NCBI RefSeq assembly: GCF_002806995.1
Contig: NZ_NIHE01000003.1
Span: 248,001-312,000, forward strand
DNA length: 64,000 bases
Source of the DNA: Confluentibacter lentus
Lineage (GTDB): Bacteria > Bacteroidota > Bacteroidia > Flavobacteriales > Flavobacteriaceae
Reading direction: 5' to 3'
The translations under genes were made by a program, and so were the position numbers. Shown piece by piece: positions 33,946-44,074 of this stretch. Each line of letters opens with the position of its first letter. The first letter of the stretch is position 1. The notes beneath the pieces were generated by a model. The model worked only from the letters and a program-made list of their open reading frames with translations. It had not been told where the DNA came from and made no database searches.

Positions 33946-36474
33946 TTATTCAAATTGCATATCCTCAAAATCGCCCCCTTCACCACCTTGAGGACCTTGG
34001 CCTTCACCTCTTCCTCTTCGTTCTCTATTTTGCTCTCTTTTTTGTTGATTAAACCTATATGTAAGCGATACGTTGAAACTACGCTGTCTCCATTGATTTT
34101 CACTGTATGTGTAAAATGATGGGGTAGTGGTTTCTGAAATCATTCTTCTACTATTAAACAAATCACTTATATTAAAGGCTAAAGACATATTGTTATCGAA
34201 GAAATCTTTGCTAAAAGCTAAGTCTACAGAAGCCATACCTCTTCGTTTATTTTGTGCGTCTTCACTGGGTCCTTGATAAAAAACACGTGTTTGCCAATCT
34301 ATATCTCCCGGCAAGGTATATTTGTTATTAATTCTAGCAAACCAACTCACATTTTCGGCATCAAAATTGGTTCCATTGAATTCACCTTTGTTTTCAAATC
34401 TAAATAGATTAAAATTACCATTCAAATTCCATTTGCTAGTAGGTCTATAAGTTAATGTGAATTCAAAACCTACACGAGTATTAGATGCTAAGTTTATAGG
34501 TGTACTTTGTAATACTTCAACCTCATCATCATATTGAGCAGCTAAACCACCATAGCTAGGGTCATTTTCATTAATAGTAAAGTCTAATTCAGGGAAATAG
34601 TAATCTCCAGTGCCTTGTTGAATAAAATTAAAGGTCTCAGTTGCTCTTTGATAATAAATGGATGAGTTTAATGTCAATTTTCCAAAATTGTTAAGGTAGC
34701 CTACATCCACAGTGTTTGAGTAACTAGGATTTAAATTTGGGTTTCCTATAAACTGTGTTGTTGGGCTTGATTGAGAAGGGAATGGATTGATAAATCGAGA
34801 ACGTGGCCTGCTTATCCTTCTATTATAACCAAGGGTTATACTTTGTTTTTCTGTGAATTCGTATGATAAATTAAGTGTTGGGAACAACCCTAAGTAATTT
34901 CTCTTACTAAAGTCACCAGATGTTACTTGATCTACTGTTATTCTAGTTTCTTCCAAACGTAAACCCATTAAATATGAAAATTTACTTATTTTACTTCCAT
35001 ATTGGGTGTAGGCAGCATTCACATGCTCTGTGTATATAAGATTGTTTGTTAATCCTGTATTTACAACAAAATCATCATTTATATAATTTTCTAATCTATA
35101 ATCTGTATCATTAACATTGAAGTTACCTCGATAACCCGCTTCAAATTGACTGCCTTCGCCAATTGGTAATACATAATCGGTTTGTAGCAAGATACGTCTT
35201 TGGTCTTCTAAAGTTTGGAGTCTTTGTGAAGGATTTCCGTCGTTTGTTATAATTCCAAACTCATCTTCTTGAGAGTCTTCATATTGAAAGTCGGCTGTTA
35301 ATTTATGTTGTGAATTACCGCCAAATTGTTTATCAAAATTAATAGAATACTGGAAGGTTTTGTCGTCTTCTACTTCTGGACTTAGCCTAACAAATCGTCT
35401 TATCAAATCTCTATTTTCATCTAATTGGAAAGTTTCATTTGAAGTCACGCTTTCATTATCACTATTTCTTAACACAAATGAAGCAGTTAAAGAAGATGAA
35501 TCGTTAATATACCATTCTACACCATTGCTTATTGTAAATCCATCTTGAGTTCTATCGGAAGTTCTATATTCATTAAAAAAAGTGCTAGGATCAGACCCGT
35601 TAAATGTTTCTCTTTCAGACAATCCATTCCCTGGATTTTCTCTGTAATTATAACTGGATGTGTTAAAAAAGTTGAAATTACCAGTTCTGTAATTAACGTT
35701 TCCAGACAATCCATAGTTTGTAGGTGTACCAGCATTAACAGTTATAGCACCATTCATTCCTTGTAGCTTACTTCTTCTTAAAATGATGTTTAATATACCT
35801 CCAGTACCTTCAGCATCATAACGGGAAGAAGGCGCGGTTATAACCTCAACACGCTCAATAGCGTCTGCAGGAAGTTGGCGTAAGGCGTCAGTAGAATTTA
35901 ATCCAACCAATCCAGAAGGCTTACCATTAATTAATATGGTTACGTTTTGATTGCCACGTAAAGCAACATTTCCATCAACATCAACAGAAACAGATGGCAC
36001 ATTATCTAAAACGTCACTTACGGTACCACCTCTTACGGTAAGATCTTGTCCAACGTTGTATATTCTTTTGTCAAGTTTCATTTCAACGGTGGTGCGCTCC
36101 GCAATGACTTCAACTTCACCAAGAGCTTGAGCGTCTATTTCCAAAGAAAAAGACCCGATATTTTGAGATTGATTAAGTGTTTTATTGGGTAAAGTGATTG
36201 TTTTAAATGAAATGAATTCTATAGTTACGTCGTAAGTTCCAGCAGGAACGGGAATGCTAAAATTACCACTAGGGTCGGTAATTCCACCGGTTACGATTTT
36301 ATTTTCTTGTTTGTTAAAAAATGCAATTGTAGCATATTCTAAAGGTTGGTTGGTTTCTTTGTCGATGACTTTTCCAGTAATTGTAACTTCTCTTTGTCCA
36401 GAAGCCTGAGCTATCGATTTAAGCGATAATAAACTAATAAATATCGAAAATGCGAGAATGAGGTTTTTGTTCAT
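33946..36474 (-). CDS. Outer-membrane receptor, TonB-dependent/OMP_b-brl_3 type
   Basis: An 842-residue protein with signal peptide (cleavage near LKSIAQA), CarboxypepD-reg-like domain (about 30-115), plug domain (about 125-235 with VRGGTVSDVLDNVPSVSVD and LRGNQNVTILINGKPSGL) and a barrel of the OMP_b-brl_3 group common in Bacteroidota. The last barrel strand (FNVSLTYRFN) is followed by a 30-residue charged Arg/Gly/Glu-rich tail, so the barrel does not end the protein. Ligand unknown; no SusD gene adjoins. Confidence 0.9.
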   Translation of the reverse strand: MNKNLILAFSIFISLLSLKSIAQASGQREVTITGKVIDKETNQPLEYATIAFFNKQENKIVTGGITDPSGNFSIPVPAGTYDVTIEFISFKTITLPNKTLNQSQNIGSFSLEIDAQALGEVEVIAERTTVEMKLDKRIYNVGQDLTVRGGTVSDVLDNVPSVSVDVDGNVALRGNQNVTILINGKPSGLVGLNSTDALRQLPADAIERVEVITAPSSRYDAEGTGGILNIILRRSKLQGMNGAITVNAGTPTNYGLSGNVNYRTGNFNFFNTSSYNYRENPGNGLSERETFNGSDPSTFFNEYRTSDRTQDGFTISNGVEWYINDSSSLTASFVLRNSDNESVTSNETFQLDENRDLIRRFVRLSPEVEDDKTFQYSINFDKQFGGNSQHKLTADFQYEDSQEDEFGIITNDGNPSQRLQTLEDQRRILLQTDYVLPIGEGSQFEAGYRGNFNVNDTDYRLENYINDDFVVNTGLTNNLIYTEHVNAAYTQYGSKISKFSYLMGLRLEETRITVDQVTSGDFSKRNYLGLFPTLNLSYEFTEKQSITLGYNRRISRPRSRFINPFPSQSSPTTQFIGNPNLNPSYSNTVDVGYLNNFGKLTLNSSIYYQRATETFNFIQQGTGDYYFPELDFTINENDPSYGGLAAQYDDEVEVLQSTPINLASNTRVGFEFTLTYRPTSKWNLNGNFNLFRFENKGEFNGTNFDAENVSWFARINNKYTLPGDIDWQTRVFYQGPSEDAQNKRRGMASVDLAFSKDFFDNNMSLAFNISDLFNSRRMISETTTPSFYTYSENQWRQRSFNVSLTYRFNQQKREQNRERRGRGEGQGPQGGEGGDFEDMQFE

Positions 36475-36663
36475 TTTTTGGTTTTTGTTTTATTAGATAA
36501 CAAAATTGGGGCAAGGTTTAGTGAGTTGTAGTTAAAAGTTTGTTAAATGAAAATTAACTTGGGAAGTATTATGATTCTTTTAAGAAAATGTTAAGACATC
36601 TTAAGTTTACACACAAAAAGTATCTTCAAATTAAAATATTGCAAATTTAATTTATCAAATACT

Positions 36664-36987
36664 TTATTTAAACATATCCAAACCGGGAATATTTGGCATA
36701 CCTTCTTTAGCAACAGCGGCGAGTTCTGTTTCGTTTACTTGTGTAGCCCTTTCAATGGCTTTATTAAGGGTGAGTATTAAATAATCTTCAAGTTGTTCTT
36801 TATCGCTTAATAAGTCATCTGAAATATTTATAGACCTAATTTTTCTATTTGCAGTAATGGTAATTTTCAATAAATCATCATTGCTTTTTTCATCTATTAA
36901 AACAGTTTCCAAACGTTTTTTAGTGTCTTCAATTTTCTTTTGGGTTTCCTTAAGTTTGCCCATCATATTCATCATATCTCCAAACAT
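36664..36987 (-). CDS. YbaB/EbfC nucleoid-associated protein
   Basis: A 107-residue dimeric DNA-binding protein of the YbaB/EbfC family. The N-terminus is Met-rich helical ([18 protein letters not shown]), then the central sheet and the conserved C-terminal helix with [13 protein letters not shown]. In other bacteria it often lies beside dnaX and recR, which is not the case here. It shares a short divergent promoter region with the S9 peptidase gene. Confidence 0.88.
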   Translation of the reverse strand: MFGDMMNMMGKLKETQKKIEDTKKRLETVLIDEKSNDDLLKITITANRKIRSINISDDLLSDKEQLEDYLILTLNKAIERATQVNETELAAVAKEGMPNIPGLDMFK

Positions 36988-37012
36988 GGTTTTATATTTT
37001 TTATATTCATTA

Positions 37013-37039
37013 CAAAACTATTTAAATTTTATATTTTTG
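37013..37039. promoter_or_regulatory. Divergent -7 elements for ybaB and the S9 peptidase
   Basis: Minus strand TAGTTTTG at 37013-37020 serves ybaB; plus strand TATTTTTG at 37032-37039 serves the peptidase. The two -7 elements are only 11 bases apart, so each promoter's upstream region overlaps the other gene's transcript start. Confidence 0.5.
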
Positions 37040-37072
37040 CCCACTTAATAAATCAGAATTAATATAGCTTCA

Positions 37073-39133
37073 TTGAAAAAGACAATTCAACCTCCAGTAG
37101 CAAATAAAAAGCAAAAAAAGCTCACTATTCATAATGATGTGAGAGTCGATAATTATTATTGGCTGAACGACAAAGAAAACCCTGAGGTAATAAATTATTT
37201 GAATGTCGAAAACGCCTATACAAAGCAAATAATGCAGCATACCGAAGATTTTCAAAAATCACTATTTGAGGAAATGAAAGGTAGAATTAAAGAAGATGAC
37301 ACCACAGTGCCCTATAAATTTAACGGCTATTGGTATATTACTCGATATGAAACCGGAAAAGATTATCCCATTTATATAAGGAAAAAGGAAACATTGAACG
37401 CCCCTGAAGAGCTGTTGTTTGACTGCAACAAAATGGCGGAAGGCTTGGCATACTTTAATTTAGGAAGTATTTCGGTTAGTCCAGATAATACCTTAGCTAG
37501 TTTTTCAACAGATATATTAGGAAGAAGACAATATAAGATTCAAATTAAAAATCTAATAACTGAAGAAATCTATTCTGATGAAATATTGAACACCACAGGC
37601 GGTTCTACTTGGGCAAACGATAGTAAAACCTTATTTTATTCCATGAAAGAGGAAGTGACCTTGAGGTCTTTTAAGATTTTTAAGCACAAACTTCATACAG
37701 ATTCAAAAGAAGATATTGAGGTTTTTCATGAAAAGGATGAAACCTATAACACGTTTGTATATAAAACAAAATCCAAAAAATACATTGTTATTGGATCTTC
37801 AAGTACATTAACTTCAGAATATAGATTTGTAAATGCCGATACACCCGATGAACCCTTTAAGATTTTCCAAAAAAGAAAAAGGGAACTCGATTATAGCATT
37901 GCTCATTATAATGATTGCTTTTATATCATAGCCAATTGTGATGGTGCCACTAATTTTAAATTGCTAAAAACTCCAGAGGATTTTACGGAGAAGAAATATT
38001 GGAAAGATGTCATTCCGCATAGAGATCATGTCTTAATTGAAGATATTGAGATATTTAAAGATTATTTGGTTGTAAATGAGCGTGAAAACGGATTGAACAA
38101 TTTGCGTATCATGAGTTGGGATAACCAAGAAGATTATTATTTACCTTTTGAAAGTGAAACCTACACAGCTTACATAGGAAATAACCCTGATTTTGAAAGT
38201 GATGTTTTAAGGTATGGTTATAACTCGCTTACTTCACCAAGTGCCGTTATAGATTATAATTTTAAAACGAAGCAAAGGGAGATAATGAAAGAGCAAGAGG
38301 TCTTGGGTGGAACTTTTAAAAAAGAAAACTACATATCAAAACGAATTTGGGCAACAGCACGAGATGGTGTAAAAGTGCCCATATCGTTAGTATATAAAAA
38401 AGATACTAAGTTGGATGGAAACAGTCCATTGTTGCAATATGGCTATGGTTCTTATGGCTCTACAATAGATCCTTCGTTTTCAAGTCTTAGGCTAAGTTTG
38501 TTGGACAGGGGGTTTATTTATGCCATCGCCCATGTTAGGGGAGGTGAGTACCTTGGTAGGCAATGGTATGAAAACGGGAAATTGTTATTTAAAAAGAATA
38601 CGTTTTATGATTTTATTGATTGTTCTAAATATCTTATTCAAGAAAAATACACATCAAGTCAACATTTATATGCTTATGGAGGATCGGCTGGCGGCATGCT
38701 TATGGGCGCGATTATTAATATGAATCCGGAATTATACAATGGTATTATTGCCGCTGTTCCTTTTGTTGATGTCGTTACCACGATGCTAGATGATACCATC
38801 CCATTAACAACAGGTGAGTATGATGAGTGGGGGAATCCGAACGACATTGAATACTATAACTACATGAAATCATATTCCCCATATGATAATGTTATAGAAA
38901 ACAAATATCCTAATATGTTGGTTACAACGGGTTTACACGATTCTCAAGTACAATATTGGGAACCAGCAAAATGGGTTGCTAAGTTAAGAGAGCTAAAAAA
39001 AGATTCCAATAAATTATTATTGCATACAGATATGGATGCGGGTCATGGTGGGGCTTCAGGACGTTTTGAAAGTCTGAAAGAAGTAGCTTTAGAGTATGCT
39101 TTTTTATTAGATTTGGAAGGAATTCATTGTTAA
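37073..39133 (+). CDS. ptrB: S9 family oligopeptidase (oligopeptidase B type)
   Basis: 686 residues from a TTG at 37073 (relatives begin with a similar KKTIQPPVANKK opening). A cytoplasmic or periplasmic serine peptidase that cuts short peptides, in oligopeptidase B after basic residues. A seven-bladed beta-propeller covers about 70-400; the alpha/beta-hydrolase domain carries Ser in YGGSAGGMLMG, Asp in TGLHDSQVQYWEP and His in DAGHGGASGR. No signal peptide is seen. Substrate specificity is by family similarity only. Confidence 0.9.
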   Translation: MKKTIQPPVANKKQKKLTIHNDVRVDNYYWLNDKENPEVINYLNVENAYTKQIMQHTEDFQKSLFEEMKGRIKEDDTTVPYKFNGYWYITRYETGKDYPIYIRKKETLNAPEELLFDCNKMAEGLAYFNLGSISVSPDNTLASFSTDILGRRQYKIQIKNLITEEIYSDEILNTTGGSTWANDSKTLFYSMKEEVTLRSFKIFKHKLHTDSKEDIEVFHEKDETYNTFVYKTKSKKYIVIGSSSTLTSEYRFVNADTPDEPFKIFQKRKRELDYSIAHYNDCFYIIANCDGATNFKLLKTPEDFTEKKYWKDVIPHRDHVLIEDIEIFKDYLVVNERENGLNNLRIMSWDNQEDYYLPFESETYTAYIGNNPDFESDVLRYGYNSLTSPSAVIDYNFKTKQREIMKEQEVLGGTFKKENYISKRIWATARDGVKVPISLVYKKDTKLDGNSPLLQYGYGSYGSTIDPSFSSLRLSLLDRGFIYAIAHVRGGEYLGRQWYENGKLLFKKNTFYDFIDCSKYLIQEKYTSSQHLYAYGGSAGGMLMGAIINMNPELYNGIIAAVPFVDVVTTMLDDTIPLTTGEYDEWGNPNDIEYYNYMKSYSPYDNVIENKYPNMLVTTGLHDSQVQYWEPAKWVAKLRELKKDSNKLLLHTDMDAGHGGASGRFESLKEVALEYAFLLDLEGIHC

Positions 39134-39213
39134 TAAAAAAAAATGTTTATTTTTGTTAGGTTTTAGGTCACAATTATTTTTCGTAATATTGACTTAGCTG
39201 ATAAATAGCATTT

Positions 39214-40254
39214 ATGAAACACAGAAATCAGGTTTTTGATAATGTATTAGATTTAGTAGGTAAAACACCACTTATTCGAATCAATAAATTAACTTCCAAA
39301 TTTAAAGGTAGCTTTTATGCAAAAGTAGAAGCCTTTAATCCAGGACATTCCTCAAAAGATAGAATAGCGCTTTATATTATTGAACAAGCTGAGAAAAAAG
39401 GCATATTATCGCCGGGAGATACTATCATAGAAACAACCTCTGGTAATACAGGTTTCAGTATTGCTATGGTAAGTATTATTAAGGGTTATGATTGTGTACT
39501 GGCTGTTAGTTCTAAATCATCCACAGATAAAATAGACATGCTTAAAACAATGGGTGCAAAGGTTTATGTTTGCCCAGCCCATGTTAGTGCTAACGATCCA
39601 AGATCTTATTATCAAGTAGCCAAACGTCTTCACGAAGAAATTAAAGGCTCCGTTTACATAAATCAGTATTTTAATGAATTAAATATTGATGCCCATTATA
39701 AATCCACCGGTCCAGAAATTTGGAAACAAACAGAAGGTAAAATTACCCACCTGATTGCCTGTAGTGGTACGGGAGGAACAATTTCCGGAACTGCAAAATA
39801 TTTAAAGGAGCAAAATCCGAATATCAAAATTATAGGCGTAGATGCTTTTGGTTCTGTAATTAAAAAATATCATGAAACCAGAGAATTTGACGAGGAAGAA
39901 ATTTACCCATATAGAATTGAAGGTCTTGGGAAGAATTTAATTCCTACAGCAACAGATTTTGATATTATTGATGAGTTTGTTAAAGTAACTGACGAAGAAA
40001 GTGCACATACAGCAAGAGAAATAGCAAAAACAGAAGGCTTGTTTGTTGGCTATACTTCAGGAGCAGCTATGCAAGCTATTAAGCAATTGGGTGAGGAAAA
40101 AAGATTTAAAAAGGATGATTACGTGGTTGTTATATTCCCAGATCATGGTTCTCGTTACATGAGTAAAATTTACAGTGATAAATGGATGAGTGAACAAGGA
40201 TTTTTTGATAGCATTAATGCCGAGGCAGCTCAAACAATTCAATATATAAAATAA
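39214..40254 (+). CDS. Cysteine synthase-like PLP enzyme
   Basis: A 346-residue fold-type II PLP enzyme. PLP lysine Lys48 in HSSKDRIAL, the substrate-binding [10 protein letters not shown] loop and the phosphate-binding [16 protein letters not shown] glycine loop are present. Similar to O-acetylserine sulfhydrylase and cystathionine beta-synthase catalytic cores; there is no CBS regulatory domain. It makes cysteine or a related product, but the substrate cannot be fixed by eye. Ends at a strong terminator. Confidence 0.88.
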   Translation: MKHRNQVFDNVLDLVGKTPLIRINKLTSKFKGSFYAKVEAFNPGHSSKDRIALYIIEQAEKKGILSPGDTIIETTSGNTGFSIAMVSIIKGYDCVLAVSSKSSTDKIDMLKTMGAKVYVCPAHVSANDPRSYYQVAKRLHEEIKGSVYINQYFNELNIDAHYKSTGPEIWKQTEGKITHLIACSGTGGTISGTAKYLKEQNPNIKIIGVDAFGSVIKKYHETREFDEEEIYPYRIEGLGKNLIPTATDFDIIDEFVKVTDEESAHTAREIAKTEGLFVGYTSGAAMQAIKQLGEEKRFKKDDYVVVIFPDHGSRYMSKIYSDKWMSEQGFFDSINAEAAQTIQYIK

Positions 40255-40272
40255 TACAAAAGAATATATTTT

Positions 40273-40320
40273 AAAGAGATAACTTTGTTGTAATCACAAA
40301 AAGTTATCTCTTTTTTTGTT
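40273..40320 (+). terminator. Terminator of the cysteine synthase-like gene
   Basis: Stem AAAGAGATAACTT / AAGTTATCTCTTT, 13 pairs, 15-base loop, then T-run. Confidence 0.85.
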
Positions 40321-40368
40321 TCGTCAATAATTGAATGGTAAAAATTATGTACAAACAATATAAATATT

Positions 40369-40376
40369 TAATTTTG
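40369..40376 (+). promoter_or_regulatory. Candidate -7 element of the SPT-like gene
   Basis: TAATTTTG matches TAnnTTTG; it leaves a leader of about 85 bases before the ATG at 40469. No riboswitch fold was recognised in that leader. Confidence 0.45.
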
Positions 40377-40468
40377 CACGGACTAACTACGCATAAAAGC
40401 TTTCCTAAAAACAAGCATTAATAGGCTCTTAGTTGATGAAGTAAACATTAATTGAAATAAGATTTATA

Positions 40469-41731
40469 ATGATGAAAGATTTATTTGAAAAAATTTATAG
40501 GGATAAAGGGCCTTTAGGAAAATGGGCATCTCAAGCAGAGGGTTATTTTGTGTTTCCAAAATTGGAAGGTGAAATTTCTAACCGCATGAAGTTTCAAGGA
40601 AAAGATGTGATTACCTGGAGTATTAATGATTATTTAGGATTGGCTAATCATCCTGAAATTAGAAAAGTAGATGCACAAGCAGGAATCGATTATGGATCCG
40701 CTTACCCTATGGGTGCTAGAATGATGTCTGGTCACACAGATCTTCACGAAACCCTTCAAAATGAATTGGCAGAATTTGTAAATAAAGAAGCTGCATACTT
40801 ATTAAATTTTGGTTATCAAGGAATGGTTTCTACCATTGATGCCTTAGTTTCAAAAGATGATATCATTGTATATGACGTAGATGCTCATGCTTGTATTATT
40901 GATGGCGTTCGTTTACACATGGGCAAACGATTTACCTATAAACATAACGATATTGAAAGTTTAGAGAAAAACTTAGATAGAGCTACTAAAATGGCCGAGC
41001 AGACTGGCGGTGGTATTTTAGTGATTTCTGAAGGTGTTTTCGGGATGCGTGGTGAACAAGGTAAACTTAAAGAAATAGCTGCCTTAAAGAAAAAATATAA
41101 TTTCAGGTTTTTGGTTGATGATGCCCATGGCTTTGGTACACAAGGAGAAAGAGGCGCAGGAACAGGAGAAGAACAAGGTGTTCAAGATGATATAGATGTG
41201 TATTTTGCAACCTTTGCTAAATCTATGGCGGGAACAGGTGCTTTTATTGCAGCCGATAAAGAAATCATTGATTATTTAAAATATAACTTACGTTCCCAAA
41301 TGTTTGCAAAATCCTTGCAAATGCAATTGGTTGTTGGTGCTAGAAAGCGTTTAGACATGCTTAAAACCATGCCTGAATTAAAAAACAAACTTTGGGAAAA
41401 TACGAATGCATTGCAAAACGGACTTAAAGAACGTGGTTTTGATATTGGAACCACGCAAAGTTGTGTAACGCCCGTTTATTTAAAAGGTAGCATTCCAGAA
41501 GCGATGGCTTTGGTAAAAGATTTAAGAGAGAATTTCGGAATATTCTGTTCTATAGTTGTTTACCCTGTTATACCTAAAGGATTAATTTTATTACGTTTAA
41601 TTCCAACTGCGACGCATACTTTGGAAGATGTAAAGATTACGTTAGATGCTTTTGAAGCTATTAGAACCAGATTAGAGAATGGAACATACCAACGTTTATC
41701 TGCGGCTGTCATGGCAGCCATGGGCGAATAA
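40469..41731 (+). CDS. spt: Serine palmitoyltransferase-like alpha-oxoamine synthase
   Basis: A 420-residue PLP enzyme of the alpha-oxoamine synthase group, which joins an amino acid to an acyl-CoA. Marks: WSINDYLGLANHPE, YPMGARMMSGHT, LVDDAHGFGTQGERGAG and the PLP lysine in ATFAKSMAGTGAF. The family includes KBL, AONS and SPT. Bacteroidota make sphingolipids with an enzyme of this size, and the gene faces a GNAT-fold gene that may supply the next step, so SPT is favoured over glycine C-acetyltransferase; this is inference. Ends with AAVMAAMGE and a bidirectional terminator. Confidence 0.8.
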   Translation: MMKDLFEKIYRDKGPLGKWASQAEGYFVFPKLEGEISNRMKFQGKDVITWSINDYLGLANHPEIRKVDAQAGIDYGSAYPMGARMMSGHTDLHETLQNELAEFVNKEAAYLLNFGYQGMVSTIDALVSKDDIIVYDVDAHACIIDGVRLHMGKRFTYKHNDIESLEKNLDRATKMAEQTGGGILVISEGVFGMRGEQGKLKEIAALKKKYNFRFLVDDAHGFGTQGERGAGTGEEQGVQDDIDVYFATFAKSMAGTGAFIAADKEIIDYLKYNLRSQMFAKSLQMQLVVGARKRLDMLKTMPELKNKLWENTNALQNGLKERGFDIGTTQSCVTPVYLKGSIPEAMALVKDLRENFGIFCSIVVYPVIPKGLILLRLIPTATHTLEDVKITLDAFEAIRTRLENGTYQRLSAAVMAAMGE

Positions 41732-41751
41732 AATTTAATATATTTTGAAAC

Positions 41752-41782
41752 AAAGAGCCGCTATTTTAGCGGCTCTTTCTAT
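41752..41782. terminator. Terminator between the SPT-like and GNAT-fold genes
   Basis: Stem AAAGAGCCGCT / AGCGGCTCTTT, 11 pairs, 5-base loop; T-rich after and A-rich before. Confidence 0.85.
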
Positions 41783-42900
41783 TATAACTCTTTTCTAAAT
41801 GTTTTTCTTCGTTTATAAACCTCTGGGTCAAAATGCTTCCAAATTTGATGGATGGCATAATTGTCTTCTAATTCAGGGGTTCTAAAACAGGTTTCTATGC
41901 CTTTTTCTGTAAACGTATTGTAATACTCATTAAAAATAACAGCATGTACGCCTTTATTTTGATAATCGGGGTGAATGCCTATTAAATAAAAAATAACATC
42001 TTTGCTGTGTTTTTTGGCGTGTAAAATGTGCAGGAAACCAAAAGGAAATAACTTTCCTTTCATCTTTTGTAAAGCCTTTGCAAATGCTGGCATAACAATG
42101 GCAAAGCCAATCAGTTTATCATCTTTATCGACTACAAATTTTATATATTCAGGATTTACAAAGCTTATAAATTTCTTTTTAAAATATTCTTTTTGAACAT
42201 CTGTAATCGCTACAAATGACGACAATGAGGCATAACTTTCATTAAATAAATCGAACATTTTATCCGCATAAGGCATGACTTCCTCTGTTTTGGTAAAACT
42301 TAACGCTTTAATTTGATAACGTTGTTTTATAAGGTCTTGCGCTTTTAAAAAGAATTCGGGTTTGACATTCTTAAAAGGAAATCTACTTTCTGAATACGAT
42401 TTCTCTATTCTATAATGAGCAGCTTCATAATGCTTCACATAATATGGATAATTGTACCATGTAACCATCGGTGCAATGGAGTCGAAACCCTCTGTCATAA
42501 CACCAACTTTATCTAAATTTGAAAACCCAACAGGACCTTCGGCAAATTCTAAATGATGCTTTCTTCCAATATCTTCTATTTTGTTGAAAAGAGCTTGGGA
42601 AACTTCTAAATCATCAATAAAATCAAACCAACCAAACCGCATTTTTTTTAAAGCTTGGTTTTTGACTTCCAACCAATTGATGATGCAAGCAACTCTTCCA
42701 ACGATTTCATTATTTCTGTAAGCCAAAAATAAAATAGCTTCCGCATCATTAAATACGGGATTATCTTTTTTGCTGAAGGTTTTTAGTTCCTCTCTAATGA
42801 TAGGAGGTACCCAATATTTTGAATCTTTATATAAGTTGAACGGAAATTTTACAAATGCTTTTAAGTCTTTGTCGGTTTTTACTTCTTTTAATACTATCAT
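41782..42900 (-). CDS. GNAT-fold acyltransferase-like protein, possible ceramide synthase
   Basis: A 372-residue soluble protein. The front ~100 residues hold a GNAT-like segment (IVGRVACIINWLE), and the C-terminal half a second one with the acyl-CoA loop region FYLIGIHPDYQNKGVHAVIF, close to the (Q/R)xxGxG pattern but with Asn-Lys-Gly. A distinctive central stretch is GFDSIAPMVTWYNYPYYVKH. Bacterial ceramide synthases described in Caulobacter are GNAT-type proteins of this size, and this gene lies next to an SPT-like gene. That link is inference. It is downstream of the transporter-like gene by 22 bases and probably cotranscribed with it. Confidence 0.75.
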   Translation of the reverse strand: MIVLKEVKTDKDLKAFVKFPFNLYKDSKYWVPPIIREELKTFSKKDNPVFNDAEAILFLAYRNNEIVGRVACIINWLEVKNQALKKMRFGWFDFIDDLEVSQALFNKIEDIGRKHHLEFAEGPVGFSNLDKVGVMTEGFDSIAPMVTWYNYPYYVKHYEAAHYRIEKSYSESRFPFKNVKPEFFLKAQDLIKQRYQIKALSFTKTEEVMPYADKMFDLFNESYASLSSFVAITDVQKEYFKKKFISFVNPEYIKFVVDKDDKLIGFAIVMPAFAKALQKMKGKLFPFGFLHILHAKKHSKDVIFYLIGIHPDYQNKGVHAVIFNEYYNTFTEKGIETCFRTPELEDNYAIHQIWKHFDPEVYKRRKTFRKEL

Positions 42901-42922
42901 ATATTATGAATGCTGAAATGCT

Positions 42923-43930
42923 TTAATCGAAATCTAAGGCTTCTCTTTTAGACTTTTTTGTGTTTTGGGAATCGTCATCATTATTGGATTTATTGCGTCT
43001 AGATTTTCTTTCCGCTTCTTCCATAACTGATGTGCCATTGTCTTTATTAGTTATTTCCTTGTCCTTATGAAAGTCTAATCTGTAAGACATTCCAAAATTG
43101 ACACTGAAAACAGATGGCGTGTCTTTGGCATTGAATGTTACTGCGGTATCCAACTGAAAATCTTTACTCCATAGATAAGCCCCACCAAATCTAAAAAGAT
43201 TATCGGCATAAAAATCACTTTTTATGCCTTGCGTTTCACCAAAAACAACCCATTTTGGATTGAAAGAGTGTGTTAATGTTAATATATATGATAAATCAGA
43301 TTGGTCGGTTCCAATCCTATCTTTAATCAAATTCATTACGAATACCCATCCCCCCGAAAAATTATTTTGAGTCATAATCATAACTTTCGGACTAAAGCCT
43401 TCTATGCCTGGTGCTAAATAGGGGTTATTTTTTGTGTCGTAATTAGCACCAACATAAACTGATACCGCAGGAATTAAAGTTTTCCATTTAAAGCCTTGGT
43501 TTGCCTTCCAGCTATAGAGATTAGGTTTATCTTCTTCAGCATTTTTATAGGGGTCGAAAACCAAATATTTTGCACCAATAGTTAATGTTTTAAAATTGGC
43601 TCTGTCTTCGTCAAAAGGAATATTTGAAAAATATGTTTTTGTGTCGTTTTGATAGGTTCCTTCTATGATTAATTCCAATGGTTCCCAAATCAATCCATAG
43701 CGAGCTGCAAAATCAATACCAAAACCATCAACTTCGGTTTTCAAAGCTGGTGCGCGTTTCTCGTTAATAATATAAGGGCCAACCTCAAATTGGACCACAT
43801 TGGTTCCGACAGAAAAAGCACTTCTGGACACACCGGGTCTGTTGGAATTTATAACATCTGTATATTGGGCAAATGTATTGGTTGAGATTAAAATTAAGGC
43901 TAAAATGAAGGTAGATTTGATTTGGTTCAT
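42923..43930 (-). CDS. Outer-membrane transporter-like protein (Phenol_MetA_deg group)
   Basis: A 335-residue exported protein with a signal peptide (cleavage after NTFAQ) and a beta-barrel pattern that begins INSNRPGVSRSAFSVGTNVVQFEVG in the family, typical of the putative outer-membrane transporters grouped with MetA-pathway proteins. The barrel ends near SVNFGMSYRLDF; a charged Lys/Arg/Asp-rich tail of about 50 residues follows and should lie in the periplasm. It heads the unit with the GNAT-fold gene. Confidence 0.82.
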   Translation of the reverse strand: MNQIKSTFILALILISTNTFAQYTDVINSNRPGVSRSAFSVGTNVVQFEVGPYIINEKRAPALKTEVDGFGIDFAARYGLIWEPLELIIEGTYQNDTKTYFSNIPFDEDRANFKTLTIGAKYLVFDPYKNAEEDKPNLYSWKANQGFKWKTLIPAVSVYVGANYDTKNNPYLAPGIEGFSPKVMIMTQNNFSGGWVFVMNLIKDRIGTDQSDLSYILTLTHSFNPKWVVFGETQGIKSDFYADNLFRFGGAYLWSKDFQLDTAVTFNAKDTPSVFSVNFGMSYRLDFHKDKEITNKDNGTSVMEEAERKSRRNKSNNDDDSQNTKKSKREALDFD

Positions 43931-43989
43931 AACAAAGATTTTAGATTTTTTCTAAATATAATTTCTCAAAATAACATCTAAAGGGTTAC

Positions 43990-43997
43990 CAAATATA
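43990..43997 (-). promoter_or_regulatory. Candidate -7 element of the transporter/GNAT unit
   Basis: Minus strand reads TATATTTG, an exact TAnnTTTG, about 60 bases before the ATG. Confidence 0.45.
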
Positions 43998-44074
43998 GAT
44001 ATTTTATACTTTTTTTAAGGCTTTTCAACGTTTTTTAAATGAATAGAATTGTATTTTTACCAAAAATATTTTTT

